Under the pieces are notes generated by a model. That model was not told the origin of the DNA and ran no database searches. It was given only the letters and a program-made list of their open reading frames with translations. Below are positions 30,296 through 40,056 of a DNA stretch of 64,000 nucleotides, in pieces. Position numbers and translations under genes: made by a program. This DNA is from Rhizobium sp. NZLR1 (GTDB lineage Bacteria; Pseudomonadota; Alphaproteobacteria; Rhizobiales; Rhizobiaceae). The DNA lies in the NCBI RefSeq assembly GCF_017357385.1, contig NZ_CP071632.1, forward strand, positions 1,431,501 to 1,495,500, given 5' to 3'. Within the stretch, counting starts at the first letter, position 1. Each line of letters starts with the position of its first letter.

Positions 30296-31663
30296 ATGCC
30301 CGATACCTACCCACCCTCGAACCTTGCGGCGATCGACGCCGCGCATCACCTGCATCCCTTCGCCGACATGAAGAAGCTGAATGCCGAAGGCACACGCATC
30401 ATCCAGCGCGGCGAGGGCGTTCATATCTTCGACAATCACGGCAGGAAATATCTCGATGGCTTCGCCGGCCTCTGGTGCGTCAATATCGGCTATGGCCGCC
30501 GCGAGATCACTGACGCCGTTGCAAGACAGATGAACGAGCTGCCCTATTACAATACCTTCTTCGGCACGAGTTCGACGCCGGCGACGCTGCTTGCCCAGAA
30601 GGTCACCGCCCACGCGGGGGCGCGTTTCAACCATATCTTCTTCACCGGCTCCGGCTCGGAGGCGAACGACACCTGGTTCCGCATGGCCCGCGTCTATTGG
30701 AGCGCCGTCGGCAAGCCGTCGAAGAAAATCGTTATAGCAAGGAAGAACGGCTATCACGGTTCGACCGTCGCCGGCGCCAGCCTCGGCGGTATGAAATACA
30801 TGCACGAGCAGGGCGACCTGCCGATCCCTGGCATCGTTCATATCGGCCAGCCCTATTGGTACGGCGAGGGCGGCGATCTCTCGCCTGATGAATTCGGTCT
30901 CAAGGTCGCCCGCGAACTCGAAGCGAAGATCGACGAGTTGGGCGAGGAAAATGTCGCAGCCTTCGTCGCCGAACCGGTGCAGGGGGCTGCCGGCGTCATC
31001 ATCCCGCCCGAGACCTACTGGCCGGAGATCGACAGGATCTGCAAGGCGCGTAATATCCTGTTGGTGACCGATGAGGTGATCTGCGGTTTCGGCCGGCTGG
31101 GCGCCTGGTTCGGCTATCAGCATTTCGGCGTCGAGCCCGATCTGGCGCCGATCGCCAAGGGACTGTCCTCCGGCTACCTGCCGATCGGCGGCGTGCTCGT
31201 CAGTGACCGCATCGCCGACGTGCTGATCAACGAGGTCGGCGAGTTCAATCACGGCTTCACCTATTCCGGCCATCCCGTCTGCGCTGCCGCCGGCCTCGAA
31301 AACCTGCGCATCATCGAGGAGGAGAAATTGGTCGAACGGGTGCGCGACGATATCGGCCCCTATTTTGGCAAGGCCTGGGCGGCCCTTGCCGAGCATGATC
31401 TGGTCGGCGAGGCCGTCAGCATCGGCCTGATGGGCGCCCTGCAGCTGACTGCCGACAAGAGCACGCGCACGCGTTATGACAAGCCCGATCAGGTCGGTGC
31501 GCTGGTGCGCAACCATGCGCTGGCGAACGGCCTCGTGCTGCGCGCCACGGGCGACCGCATGCTGGCCTCGCCACCGCTTGTCATCAGCCATGCGGAGGTG
31601 GACGAGATGGCAAGAATTACCAGCCTGGCGCTGGATTTGGCCTGGAAGGAACTGAAATCCTGA
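30296..31663 (+). CDS. Class-III aminotransferase (putrescine/polyamine-pyruvate type)
   Basis: A 455-residue PLP enzyme of the omega-aminotransferase group. Visible parts are FFTGSGSEANDTWFRMA (PLP phosphate contact), LLVTDEVICGFGRLGAWFG (Asp to the pyridine nitrogen) and LAPIAKGLSSGYLPIGGV (Schiff-base Lys). It resembles SpuC-like putrescine-pyruvate aminotransferases, a match supported by the divergent gamma-glutamylpolyamine synthetase. Other amines, including beta-alanine, cannot be excluded. The stop is 6 bases from the convergent glycosyltransferase gene. Confidence 0.88.
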   Translation: MPDTYPPSNLAAIDAAHHLHPFADMKKLNAEGTRIIQRGEGVHIFDNHGRKYLDGFAGLWCVNIGYGRREITDAVARQMNELPYYNTFFGTSSTPATLLAQKVTAHAGARFNHIFFTGSGSEANDTWFRMARVYWSAVGKPSKKIVIARKNGYHGSTVAGASLGGMKYMHEQGDLPIPGIVHIGQPYWYGEGGDLSPDEFGLKVARELEAKIDELGEENVAAFVAEPVQGAAGVIIPPETYWPEIDRICKARNILLVTDEVICGFGRLGAWFGYQHFGVEPDLAPIAKGLSSGYLPIGGVLVSDRIADVLINEVGEFNHGFTYSGHPVCAAAGLENLRIIEEEKLVERVRDDIGPYFGKAWAALAEHDLVGEAVSIGLMGALQLTADKSTRTRYDKPDQVGALVRNHALANGLVLRATGDRMLASPPLVISHAEVDEMARITSLALDLAWKELKS

Positions 31664-31669
31664 TTTCGC

Positions 31670-33157
31670 TTAGTCCGGCTGGTTGATCCAGGCATAGCCG
31701 AAACGGTAGCGATCCTCGCCGCGCCCGTAGAAATAGGGCGCGTCGATCACCGACCCATCCGGTGCGGACGTGCCGAGATTGGCTTGGAGCCATTGAGCCA
31801 TGGCCGGCGGGAGGGCTTCGCTTCCCCCTTTCGGCGGTATCAGCCAGACGAGGAGAAGCGGTCGCCGGTCGGTCAGATCCGGATGGAAGCCGGGATAATC
31901 CACGGAGAGAACCGGCAAGCCGGGAATATCCTGCCGGAGATTGCCGGCAAGCAGGCTGTCTCCGGCAAGGATCGCCGCCGGCTCGGCCTGTTTGCGCAGG
32001 CTTTCCAGCATCGTGGCATAGGGCCTGTTCAATCGTTCGTAGTGACCGGTGAAGCGTGCGGCCGCGACACTGCCGTAAAGGGCCGCTGGCACGCCGATCA
32101 TGATGATCGCGACGATCGCCATAAAACGCCGGAACGCCCTGCCTGTCGCGACGCCGGCGGCCTCGATCTTCAGGCAGAAATAGAGCGGCAGGATGAAGAG
32201 CATCGGCACCAGCCAGCGGTCCTTGATACCGGCCGCGCCGCCGAAGACGATCAGAAACAGAATGCCGATGAGGAAGACGAGCATCATCCGCTCGATGAGC
32301 CGTGTCCATTCCGAGCCGGCGGTGAGCGCCGGACGAAGGCTCTTGCCGAAGACGATGGCAAAGACCGCCACCGTCAATCCGGCAAAGCTGATGGTGGCGA
32401 GAGCGAGCGAGGTGACACCCATGGCCACCTGCACGAGATAGCTCGCATGGCCGCTCGCAGTCATCTTCTCCAGGGTGCGTGCGGTGGCGAAATCGAGATT
32501 GTCCTTCAGCCAGAAGAGATGCGGCAGGGTGATGACGAATGCCACCGCCACCGTCAGCATCAGCCGCCGGTCGAAGATCCGCGGCCGCAGGCGCGCATCC
32601 GCCAGCGCGGCAATCAGCGCTGCCGCCGGCAGGATCGCGAAATTATATTTAGCAAGCAGTCCGAAGCCGATTCCGATGCCGGCGATCAGATAGGAGGCAA
32701 GGCTCGGCTGTTTCAGGCTGCGGATGAAGCCGTAGAAGAAGATGCTGGCCGAGAAGAACACGGCGACCGTATGCGTGAGGTCGCGCTGCATCTCGAAAGC
32801 CATCTGCGGGATCGTCAGCAGCCCCAGTGCTGATATCGCCACCAGCGCCTTGTCGCGCAGCAGGAGACGCGCGGTCAGGCCGTAGAGCAAGTAGGACGTG
32901 AACAGCAGAAGGTTTTTCACCACCGAAAGCGCGGCAAGCGAGACGCCGGCAAATTGGAAGACGGTGTATTGCAGCCAGTTGTAGAACGGCGGCTGAGGGC
33001 CGTAGCCGGCGGCAAGCCATTGCGAGCGGAAGGCCTGTTCGGCTTCGTCGAGATCGAGCGAATGCGAGGTTGCCAGCCGCACGCCGACCTGAAGCACGAA
33101 ATAGGCCGCCAGCAGGACGAAAATCCACCGGATGTCGCGGCTATTGGTTTCGCTCAT
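31670..33157 (-). CDS. rgtC: ArnT-like polyprenyl-phosphate-sugar transferase, RgtC-like
   Basis: A 495-residue multi-pass inner-membrane glycosyltransferase (GT39/GT83 fold) with about a dozen helices. The first periplasmic loop holds the acidic catalytic motif ([12 protein letters not shown]) and [15 protein letters not shown], shared with its two neighbours. In R. leguminosarum, RgtA, RgtB and RgtC move galacturonic acid from dodecaprenyl phosphate to the LPS core, RgtC acting on core mannose. This copy is the most divergent of the three here, which suggests RgtC; that symbol is inference. Its ATG directly follows the TAG of the upstream gene (TAGATG), so the two are coupled. Confidence 0.8.
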   Translation of the reverse strand: MSETNSRDIRWIFVLLAAYFVLQVGVRLATSHSLDLDEAEQAFRSQWLAAGYGPQPPFYNWLQYTVFQFAGVSLAALSVVKNLLLFTSYLLYGLTARLLLRDKALVAISALGLLTIPQMAFEMQRDLTHTVAVFFSASIFFYGFIRSLKQPSLASYLIAGIGIGFGLLAKYNFAILPAAALIAALADARLRPRIFDRRLMLTVAVAFVITLPHLFWLKDNLDFATARTLEKMTASGHASYLVQVAMGVTSLALATISFAGLTVAVFAIVFGKSLRPALTAGSEWTRLIERMMLVFLIGILFLIVFGGAAGIKDRWLVPMLFILPLYFCLKIEAAGVATGRAFRRFMAIVAIIMIGVPAALYGSVAAARFTGHYERLNRPYATMLESLRKQAEPAAILAGDSLLAGNLRQDIPGLPVLSVDYPGFHPDLTDRRPLLLVWLIPPKGGSEALPPAMAQWLQANLGTSAPDGSVIDAPYFYGRGEDRYRFGYAWINQPD

Positions 33158-34657
33158 CTATCTGGCCCTCGGCTGAACCCACGCGTAACCGAGCGCGAAA
33201 TTGTCGCCCGGGCGGCCGAAATAATAGGGAAGCGACAGCGAGCCGATCTCCTGCGGCGCGATGCCCGCTGCCGTCAGCGCCGATGAAAACTGCTCCGGCA
33301 TGACCGCATCGGCGGCCGTCGCCGTCTTCTTGCCGCGCCAGACGACCAGCACTGGTCCCTTCGCCTCGGCATAGGCTGGAATGCCAGGTGCCGGGAAATC
33401 GGGGATGACCGCGGGCACATCGGGAAATTGCAGCCGCATGTTTCCGCCGACATAGGTGTCCGAGGCGATCACCAACGCCGGTTCCGCCTGCCGCGACATC
33501 TCGCGAGAAAGGCCCGCCATCGGCACGTTCGGCCTGCTGTAGACGCCGATCAGCCCGGCGCCGACGACACGCAAGCCGAGTGCGATCAGCACGCAGGCCA
33601 TCAGCACCGGCAGCACCGGCCGGAGGCGGCGTAGCCCTCCGGAAAGGTCGATGCCGGCAGCCTGCATCTTCGCCAGGAAATAGATCGGCAGCACCAGCAG
33701 GAACGGGTCGAGCCAGCGTTCACGCACAGTGGTGGAGCCGGTGAAGAGCACGATGAGAACGATGCCGGCAAGGCTTGCGAGCATCATCCGCTCCATCATC
33801 CCGGTCCAGCGGTTGCCGGCCGAAAGGGCACGGATAAAATCCCGGCGGAAGGTGGCGGCGAAAATGGCGACCGGCAGCGCCGCAAAGGCAATGATGGCAA
33901 CGACAAAGGCGATGATGCCCTTGCCGATTCGCACCATGCCGGCGGGTTCGTTGCCGGCGGCCATCTTGACCAGAGTATCCGAGGAAGCAAATGCGAGATT
34001 GTCTCGCAGCCAGATCGCGTGCGGCAGGACGATGGCGAGCGCAATGACGATTGCCGCCAATATGCGCCAGTCGAGCGCCCTGCGGCGCCATTCGGCATCC
34101 GGCAGGATGGCGATCAAGCCGGCGGCTGGCATCAGTGCGAAATTATATTTCGAGATCAGGCCAATGCCTGTGGCAAGCCCGAGCACGAGATAGCTGCCGA
34201 GATTCGGTCGATCGAGCGTGCGGAAAAAGCCGTAGAGAAACAGCGAACTGGCAACGAGCAGTGCCGTCGTGTGGGTCAGATCCTGCTGGGCCATAAAGGA
34301 GACCTGGGGCAGGGTGATCAGCGCGAGCATGCCGATGGCGGCAAGCGCCTGGTCCTTCAAAGCTTCGCGCCCGGCAAGGCCGTAGAAAAGGTAGCACAGA
34401 AAGAGGAGAATATTCTTCGGAACGATCAGCGCGCCGATCGACATGCCCGTGACCGAAACGACGGCATATTGCATCCAGTTGTAGAAGGGCGGCTGCGGAC
34501 CGTAGCCCGCCAGCAGATATTGCGAGAAGAAGGATTGCTCGGCCTCGTCGAGCTCCAGCGAATGCGGAAGCGCGAGGCGCAGCACGATGTTGAGCACGAA
34601 ATAGGCCGCAAGCAGCAGGCCGGCGGTTTTGATCGTCCTCGTCGCGCGCTCCAGCAT
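33158..34657 (-). CDS. rgtA/rgtB: ArnT-like galacturonosyl-type transferase (RgtA/RgtB-like)
   Basis: A 499-residue relative of ArnT with about twelve membrane helices. The acidic loop reads [20 protein letters not shown], then [14 protein letters not shown]. It is much closer to the copy at 35824 than to the one at 31670. This fits the two Kdo-directed enzymes RgtA and RgtB of R. leguminosarum; which is which cannot be decided from the sequence. It follows the GT2 gene by 12 bases in the same direction, and is followed with no gap by the third paralogue. Confidence 0.8.
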   Translation of the reverse strand: MLERATRTIKTAGLLLAAYFVLNIVLRLALPHSLELDEAEQSFFSQYLLAGYGPQPPFYNWMQYAVVSVTGMSIGALIVPKNILLFLCYLFYGLAGREALKDQALAAIGMLALITLPQVSFMAQQDLTHTTALLVASSLFLYGFFRTLDRPNLGSYLVLGLATGIGLISKYNFALMPAAGLIAILPDAEWRRRALDWRILAAIVIALAIVLPHAIWLRDNLAFASSDTLVKMAAGNEPAGMVRIGKGIIAFVVAIIAFAALPVAIFAATFRRDFIRALSAGNRWTGMMERMMLASLAGIVLIVLFTGSTTVRERWLDPFLLVLPIYFLAKMQAAGIDLSGGLRRLRPVLPVLMACVLIALGLRVVGAGLIGVYSRPNVPMAGLSREMSRQAEPALVIASDTYVGGNMRLQFPDVPAVIPDFPAPGIPAYAEAKGPVLVVWRGKKTATAADAVMPEQFSSALTAAGIAPQEIGSLSLPYYFGRPGDNFALGYAWVQPRAR

Positions 34658-34669
34658 CGTGCTGCCGGC

Positions 34670-35686
34670 TTAGGCTTGGCTTCGATCGTCGAAGATCTGC
34701 CGCACGATATAATTCGGAGAGGCGTCGTCACGGTAATAGGTGCGCGCGATCATCTCCGCCAGGATGCCGGTTGTGATCATCTGCACCGACGACAGCAGCA
34801 GCACGACGCCGACCATCAGCATCGGCCGCGTGCCGATATCGTTGCCCATGATGAACTTGTCGAAGCCGAGATAGATGAGGATCAGCATCGCGACCGCACC
34901 GAGGCCAAGACCCAGCGAGCCGAAGAAATGCCCAGGCCGCGCCTTGTAGCGCATAAAGAACATCACCGACAGCAGGTCGAGAATGACGCGGACGGTGCGC
35001 GAAATTCCGTATTTCGAAACGCCGTGTTCGCGCGCATGGTGGGTGACGGCCATCTCGCCGATGCGCGAGCTCGGGACGACGCCGGCCACCCAGGCCGGGA
35101 TGAAGCGGTGCATTTCGCCCATCAGCTTCACCTGCTTGATGATTGAGGCACGGTAGATCTTCAGGCTGCAGCCGTAATCGTGCAGCTTGACACCGGTGAT
35201 GCGGCCGATCAGGTAGTTTGCGCACCAGGAGGGGATCTTGCGCAGCAGCAGACCGTCCTTGCGGTTCTTGCGCCAGCCGACCAAGAGGTCGAGTTCGCGC
35301 CGTTCCAATTCGGCGACCATCGCAGGAATGTCCTTCGGATCGTTCTGCAGGTCGCCGTCCATCGTTGCGATCAGCCGGCCCTGAGCGGTGTCGATACCAG
35401 CCTGCATGGCAGCGGTCTGGCCGAAGTTGCGCTGCAGCTCGACAATCCTGAGCACCAGCCCGTCGCGTCCGACGAACTTGCGGGCGTTGACGAGCGTCGC
35501 ATCCGTGCTGCCGTCGTCGACGAGGAGCAGCTCCCAGCGATGGGGATAGGCTGCCATCGCAGCCACGACACGCTCGACGAGCGGACCGACGCTATCCTCT
35601 TCGTTGAAAATCGGCACGACCAGCGACAGCTCGAGCGATTGTACCGGATCATTCGTACCGCGAATGGGCTCTACGGTTGTCTGCAA
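34670..35686 (-). CDS. rgtE: Polyprenyl-phosphate glycosyltransferase, GT2 (RgtE-like)
   Basis: A 338-residue DPM1/ArnC-type enzyme. The cytoplasmic GT2 domain has LVVPIFNEEDSV, LLVDDGSTDATL and ATMDGDLQNDPKD (the DXD-type metal site). Two C-terminal hydrophobic helices follow (about 235-260 and 275-300). It should load a sugar, most likely galacturonic acid, onto dodecaprenyl phosphate, making the donor used by the three flanking ArnT-like enzymes. This is the role described for RgtE in R. leguminosarum. It lies between paralogues on the same strand. Identification rests on family plus this gene neighbourhood. Confidence 0.82.
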   Translation of the reverse strand: MQTTVEPIRGTNDPVQSLELSLVVPIFNEEDSVGPLVERVVAAMAAYPHRWELLLVDDGSTDATLVNARKFVGRDGLVLRIVELQRNFGQTAAMQAGIDTAQGRLIATMDGDLQNDPKDIPAMVAELERRELDLLVGWRKNRKDGLLLRKIPSWCANYLIGRITGVKLHDYGCSLKIYRASIIKQVKLMGEMHRFIPAWVAGVVPSSRIGEMAVTHHAREHGVSKYGISRTVRVILDLLSVMFFMRYKARPGHFFGSLGLGLGAVAMLILIYLGFDKFIMGNDIGTRPMLMVGVVLLLSSVQMITTGILAEMIARTYYRDDASPNYIVRQIFDDRSQA

Positions 35687-35823
35687 CGTTCATCTCCAAA
35701 AGGCCGGACGGCCGAGCAATCTTACTGCTGCCGTCGCGCTTGCGGAAGGCTAGTACATGAACTGTCCGCCGGTTGCCAGCGGGCAATGCCGGTTTCCCCG
35801 CAATCGCTTGACCTGCCGCAACG

Positions 35824-37317
35824 CTATTTGGCGCCGCCCTCTACCCAGGAATACCCGATGGAGAAGCTGCGTTTGCCGTCACCGAAGAGATAGGGCAGCG
35901 TCAGCGTGTTCAACTCCTGCAGATGAATGCCTGATCTTGCGAGATCGTTGGCGAAGCCGGGGGAAATCGTCGGGTCGTCTGCGGTCTCGCCGCGCCAGAC
36001 AACCAGAACCGGTCCCTTCGCAGTCGCATATTCGGGAACCCCGGATCCCGGGAAGAACGGTATCACCACGGGAACATCGGGAAGCGCCAGCTTCAGATTG
36101 CCGGCCACGAACTTGGTTCCAGCGACGATGAGAACCGGCTTGCGGGTCGCGGTCAATTCAGCGACGTAGCCCGCAAAGGGTACGTTCGTTCTCGTATAGG
36201 TGCCGATATATTGAATGCCGATGATCCGGAAGAGAAGGATCGACAGGATGACGACCATGAAGACCGGCACCACGGGCCGGAAGCGCGCAAGGCCGGCGGA
36301 AAGATCGACACCGGCGGTTTCCAGTTTCAGGAACAGATAGAGCGGCAGGACGAGCAGGCAGGGGTCGAGCCAGCGCTCGTGGATATCGCTTGCGCCGGCA
36401 AAGAGCACCACGCCGACGAAAGCGACCAGACTGATGACCATCATCCGCTCGATCACCCGGATCATCGGGCTGGACGAGGAGAGCGCGCCAAAGAAGTCCC
36501 GCCGGAATGCGGCTGCGACGAGAACGATCGGCAAGGCGACGAAGCCGAGGACGGCGATGAGGAGAGATAATAGTCCCTGTCCGATGCGGGGCATGCCGGC
36601 GGGGGCCAAGTCTTCTGCGGTCATTCGCTCCAGTGTCGGCCCAGAGGCGCTGAGGAGATTGTCAGGCAACCAGAGCGCATGCGGCAGCACGATCAGAATG
36701 GCGACTACGATCGCCGGCAGCAAACGCCAGTCGATCAGGCGGCTGCGCCATTCCCGGTCAGGCAGCACGGCGAGGAGTGCTGCAGCCGGCAGGATGGCGA
36801 AATTGTATTTCGAGATCAGCCCGATGCCGGTGGCGATGCCGATGACGAGGAAACTTGCGAGCGTCGGCTGGCGCAGCGTCCGGAAAAAACCGAAGAGGAA
36901 GAGCGAGGTCGCAAACAGCAGGGCGACGGTATGGGTCAATTCGCGCTGCGCCATCAGGCCCACCTGCGGCAGCGTAATCAGGCTCAGCATGGCGACGGCT
37001 GCCAGCGAACGGTTCTTCAGCACCTCGCGGGCAGCAAGCCCATAGAAGAGATAACAGCCGAAGAGAATGATATTCTTGGGCACCGACAGCACCCACATCG
37101 ATATGCCGGTCACCGAAACGATGGCATATTGAATCCAGTTGTAGAACGGCGGCTGCGGGCCGTAGCCGGCAAGCAGGTATTGTGAATAGAAAGATTGCTC
37201 CGCCTCGTCGAGATCGAGCGTATGAGGCAAGGCGATGCGCAGCGCGATATTGAGCAGGAAATAGACTGCCAGAAAAATGCTTGCGCTCGTAATGCTTTTG
37301 GTAATCCGCTCCAACAT
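35824..37317 (-). CDS. rgtA/rgtB: ArnT-like galacturonosyl-type transferase (RgtA/RgtB-like)
   Basis: A 497-residue multi-pass glycosyltransferase beginning [20 protein letters not shown], with the acidic loop [20 protein letters not shown] and [15 protein letters not shown]. It is a close paralogue of the gene at 33158. The ATG at 37317 is preceded by GTGGAGATCG and matches the paralogue's start; a TTG five codons upstream is not needed. It is the first gene of the leftward cluster. A 137-base gap separates it from the GT2 gene, so an internal promoter is possible. Confidence 0.8.
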   Translation of the reverse strand: MLERITKSITSASIFLAVYFLLNIALRIALPHTLDLDEAEQSFYSQYLLAGYGPQPPFYNWIQYAIVSVTGISMWVLSVPKNIILFGCYLFYGLAAREVLKNRSLAAVAMLSLITLPQVGLMAQRELTHTVALLFATSLFLFGFFRTLRQPTLASFLVIGIATGIGLISKYNFAILPAAALLAVLPDREWRSRLIDWRLLPAIVVAILIVLPHALWLPDNLLSASGPTLERMTAEDLAPAGMPRIGQGLLSLLIAVLGFVALPIVLVAAAFRRDFFGALSSSSPMIRVIERMMVISLVAFVGVVLFAGASDIHERWLDPCLLVLPLYLFLKLETAGVDLSAGLARFRPVVPVFMVVILSILLFRIIGIQYIGTYTRTNVPFAGYVAELTATRKPVLIVAGTKFVAGNLKLALPDVPVVIPFFPGSGVPEYATAKGPVLVVWRGETADDPTISPGFANDLARSGIHLQELNTLTLPYLFGDGKRSFSIGYSWVEGGAK

Positions 37318-37465
37318 CGATCTCCACGTCAAGCCGGCAAGGCATGTGATTTACCGGTCAGCGCTCGGATCGTCGGCGGGGAAGCGGAGTTCGCCGCCAC
37401 TGCCCATCAACTCCGCCGTTGTGCGCAACCGTCATTTCTCTTAAAAGGCCTGGCGACGGGATCGG

Positions 37466-37495
37466 GCCCTGCCGACCCAAGCCCTGCCGACCCAA
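37466..37495. repeat. 15-bp perfect tandem duplication
   Basis: GCCCTGCCGACCCAA occurs twice head to tail (37466-37480, 37481-37495), 18 bases before the ATG at 37514, in the divergent promoter region of the glycosylation cluster. It looks like a recent slippage duplication in the 5' leader. Confidence 0.9.
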
Positions 37496-37513
37496 GCAAG
37501 GAATGCCTACTAC

Positions 37514-38476
37514 ATGAAGAGTTCGATCGTTGAAAGCCGGCAATCCTGGTTTATGCGCAATCGCATGACGGTGCTGACGGTCGTCATCGTCGCAGCCTAT
37601 GCGCTCTTCATCCAATGGTTCTGGGGTTGGCCTGTCATTATCAGGCAGTGGGCGGATGTCGGCGCCGGTCCGGTGATCGGCGCGCTGGTGCTCCTGACGA
37701 GCACCTATTTCCTGCGCACCTGGCGCATCTATGATTATTTTCCGAAGGAGACGGCCGGCCGGTTCGCGGTCCTCTTCCGCGTCACGCAGATCCACAACCT
37801 GTTGAACATCATGCTGCCCTTCCGCACCGGCGAGACCAGCTTTCCGCTGTTGATGCGCACGGAGTTCGGTATTCCGCTGACGCGCGGAACCTCGGCGCTG
37901 TTCGTCATGCGGCTGCTCGACCTGCACGCGCTTGTCGCCGCCGCCGGTATCGGTTTTGCCGTCGCCGCCGCAGATGCAGTTGTTGCCTGGTTGCTCTGGA
38001 CGATGTTTCTGCTGCTGCCGGTCGCAGCTTTCGCCGCCCGCAAGCCGCTGCTGCGCCTCGCCGCCAGGCTGCTGCCGGGGAAGGCGCAGAAATTCGTCGC
38101 CGAGATCGAAAACGGGTTGCCGGTCGATGCCATCGCTTTTACACGCGCCTGGGCGATGACCATCGTCAACTGGCTGGTGAAGGTGATGGTGCTTGCCTGG
38201 GCGCTCGGCCTGATGGGCGTGCTGCCGATGGCGGCAAGCTTCGGCGGTGCGCTTGGCGGTGAGCTTTCCTCCGTGCTGCCGGTACACGCGCCGGGTGGCG
38301 TCGGTACCTATCCGGCCGGCATCACCGCCGGCGCCATTGCTCTCGGCGCTTCGAGCGAGCGGCTGGCCCTGGCCGCGTTGGCGCAGGCAAGCGTCAACGC
38401 CCACCTGCTGATCATCGTCTCAGCGCTGACGGGCACGGCGATCTCACTGCCGCTCGGGCGTCGCGGCAAGCTCTGA
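37514..38476 (+). CDS. UPF0104 / LPG-synthase-TM-like membrane protein
   Basis: A 320-residue protein with about eight hydrophobic helices, of the family related to the membrane half of lysylphosphatidylglycerol synthase (YbhN/AglD-like). The pattern includes IHNLLNIMLPFRTGETSFPL and LPVHAPGGVGTYPAGITAGA, both typical of the family. Divergence from the rgt-like genes suggests a role in handling the lipid-linked sugar, perhaps flipping it across the membrane. An accessory membrane gene, RgtF, has been linked to this pathway, but I cannot tell whether this is it. The 3' end overlaps the convergent sigma factor gene by 33 bases. Confidence 0.78.
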   Translation: MKSSIVESRQSWFMRNRMTVLTVVIVAAYALFIQWFWGWPVIIRQWADVGAGPVIGALVLLTSTYFLRTWRIYDYFPKETAGRFAVLFRVTQIHNLLNIMLPFRTGETSFPLLMRTEFGIPLTRGTSALFVMRLLDLHALVAAAGIGFAVAAADAVVAWLLWTMFLLLPVAAFAARKPLLRLAARLLPGKAQKFVAEIENGLPVDAIAFTRAWAMTIVNWLVKVMVLAWALGLMGVLPMAASFGGALGGELSSVLPVHAPGGVGTYPAGITAGAIALGASSERLALAALAQASVNAHLLIIVSALTGTAISLPLGRRGKL

Positions 38477-39685
38477 AATCCGTTTTCTGAGAAATGCCTG
38501 CTCCGGCTCCTGCCGGCAAAGCGACAGCGCCGTTCCATAGGCCGCGATCGCCTCCTGCCGCCGGCCGAGGCGCCGCAGGAAATCGGCGCGCGCCGAATGA
38601 GCGAGATGAAAGGCCTTGAGCTCCTGGCGTTCCAGAATGGCATCGACCAGATCCAGCCCCTTCGCCGGCCCTTCCGCCATCGCGATCGCCACGGCGCGAT
38701 TGAGTTCGACGATCGGCGAGGGCTGAGCCGCCAGAAGAAGATCGTAATAGAAGGCGATCCGCCGCCAGTCAGTCTCATCGGCAGCAGGTGCCCTGGCATG
38801 CTCGGCGGCGATTGCCGCCTGCAGTGTGTAGGTGCCGATCTCTCCCGCCCGCATCGCCTCGGCAAGCAGCGCCGATCCTTCCGCAATCTTTTCATGATCC
38901 CAGAGCGAGCGGTCCTGATCGGCAAGCAGCACCAGCAGCCCCTGCTCATTGCTGCGGGCGGTGCGGCGGGAATCCTGCAGCAGCATCAGCGACAGCAGGC
39001 CGCGGACATCGGGATGCGGCAGCAGCGCCAGAAGCAGCCGGGCCAGACGGATCGCCTCCGCCGTCAGGTCGGCACGAACCACGGCCTCGCCCGAAGAGGC
39101 GGAATAGCCTTCGTTGAAGACCAGGTAGATGACGTGCAGCACCTGGTCGAGCCGCTCAGGCAGCGCCTCGCGGCCTGGCACCTCATAGGGGATATTCTCC
39201 GTTCGGATCCTGTTCTTGGCGCGCACGATCCGCTGGGCGACCGTCGGCGCCGGGGAGAGGAAGGCATGGGCGATCTCCTCGGTGGTCAATCCGCAGATTT
39301 CCCGAAGCGCCATCGCCGTCTGCGCATCGGAGGGGATGGCGGGATGGCAGCAGGTGAAGATCAGCCGCAGCATGTCGTCCTCGATTGGTTCCATGTCGCC
39401 GATCTCCGTTGCATCAGGCGTGTAGAGGCTGTCCTCGATGTGATGCTGCGACGCATCGAAGCGCGCTCGCCGCCGGATCGTGTCGATCGCTTTGAAGCGC
39501 CCCGTGGAAACGAGCCAGGCGAAGGGATTGCCGGGAATGCCGTCGGCCGGCCATGTCCGGGCGGCCGCGGCGAAGGCGTCGTGCAGCGCTTCCTCGGCCC
39601 GGTCGAAATCGCCGAGCAGGCGGATCAGCGTCGCCAGCACCCGGCGCGATTGGGTTCGATAAATCTCCTCGATCAGGCTTTCCAA
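38444..39685 (-). CDS. ECF42-type RNA polymerase sigma factor
   Basis: A 413-residue ECF sigma factor with a long C-terminal extension. Region 2 (about residues 8-75) includes RLLGDFDRAEEALHDAFAAA, and region 4 (about 105-165) includes ICGLTTEEIAHAFLSPAPTV. The remaining 230 residues form the helical SigmaC/TPR-like extension (LDQVLHVIYLVFNEGYSAS) that controls activity in the ECF42 group in place of an anti-sigma factor. It is last in an operon of three DGPF/YCII proteins, the hallmark neighbours of ECF42. The spacing to the preceding gene is 9 bases. Promoter elements matching the group's motif lie upstream of the operon. Confidence 0.92.
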   Translation of the reverse strand: MESLIEEIYRTQSRRVLATLIRLLGDFDRAEEALHDAFAAAARTWPADGIPGNPFAWLVSTGRFKAIDTIRRRARFDASQHHIEDSLYTPDATEIGDMEPIEDDMLRLIFTCCHPAIPSDAQTAMALREICGLTTEEIAHAFLSPAPTVAQRIVRAKNRIRTENIPYEVPGREALPERLDQVLHVIYLVFNEGYSASSGEAVVRADLTAEAIRLARLLLALLPHPDVRGLLSLMLLQDSRRTARSNEQGLLVLLADQDRSLWDHEKIAEGSALLAEAMRAGEIGTYTLQAAIAAEHARAPAADETDWRRIAFYYDLLLAAQPSPIVELNRAVAIAMAEGPAKGLDLVDAILERQELKAFHLAHSARADFLRRLGRRQEAIAAYGTALSLCRQEPEQAFLRKRISELAATPERQ

Positions 39686-39694
39686 CGGCGCACC

Positions 39695-40054
39695 TCAGTC
39701 CGGCAGGGTCAGCATCCGCACGGGCCGAAGTTCGACCGCGCCGAAACGCGCCGAAGGGATCCGCCCGGCGATCTTTTTTGCCGTCGCCATATCAGGCGCC
39801 TCGATGACGTAGAAGCCGGCAAGATGCTCCTTCGTCTCGACATAGGGACCGTCGGTCGCGGACAGAGTGTTGTCTCGAACACGCAGCACGGTCGCCCTAT
39901 CAGGCATCTCAAGCGCATCGGCGTGGACCATGACACCGTCGCGGCGCAGTTCCTCGTCGAAGGCGAAATGCGCTTTGACGAGGTCATCGGTCTCTTCAGA
40001 TGTCAGCGTGCCGTCGGTGTCGGCGCTGTTATAGATCAGGCAGATGTAGCGCAC
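39695..40054 (-). CDS. DGPF/YCII-domain protein 3
   Basis: A 119-residue ferredoxin-like-fold protein of the YCII/DGPF family with the motif ATDGPYVETKEHLAGFYVIE; the usual Phe of DGPF is Tyr. The start is a GTG at 40054 (VRYICLIYNSADTDG) two bases after the stop of the upstream paralogue, pointing to translational coupling. YCII proteins are thought to be small enzymes or ligand binders of unknown substrate. Third of three paralogues linked to the ECF42 sigma factor. Confidence 0.88.
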   Translation of the reverse strand: MRYICLIYNSADTDGTLTSEETDDLVKAHFAFDEELRRDGVMVHADALEMPDRATVLRVRDNTLSATDGPYVETKEHLAGFYVIEAPDMATAKKIAGRIPSARFGAVELRPVRMLTLPD

Positions 40055-40056
40055 GA

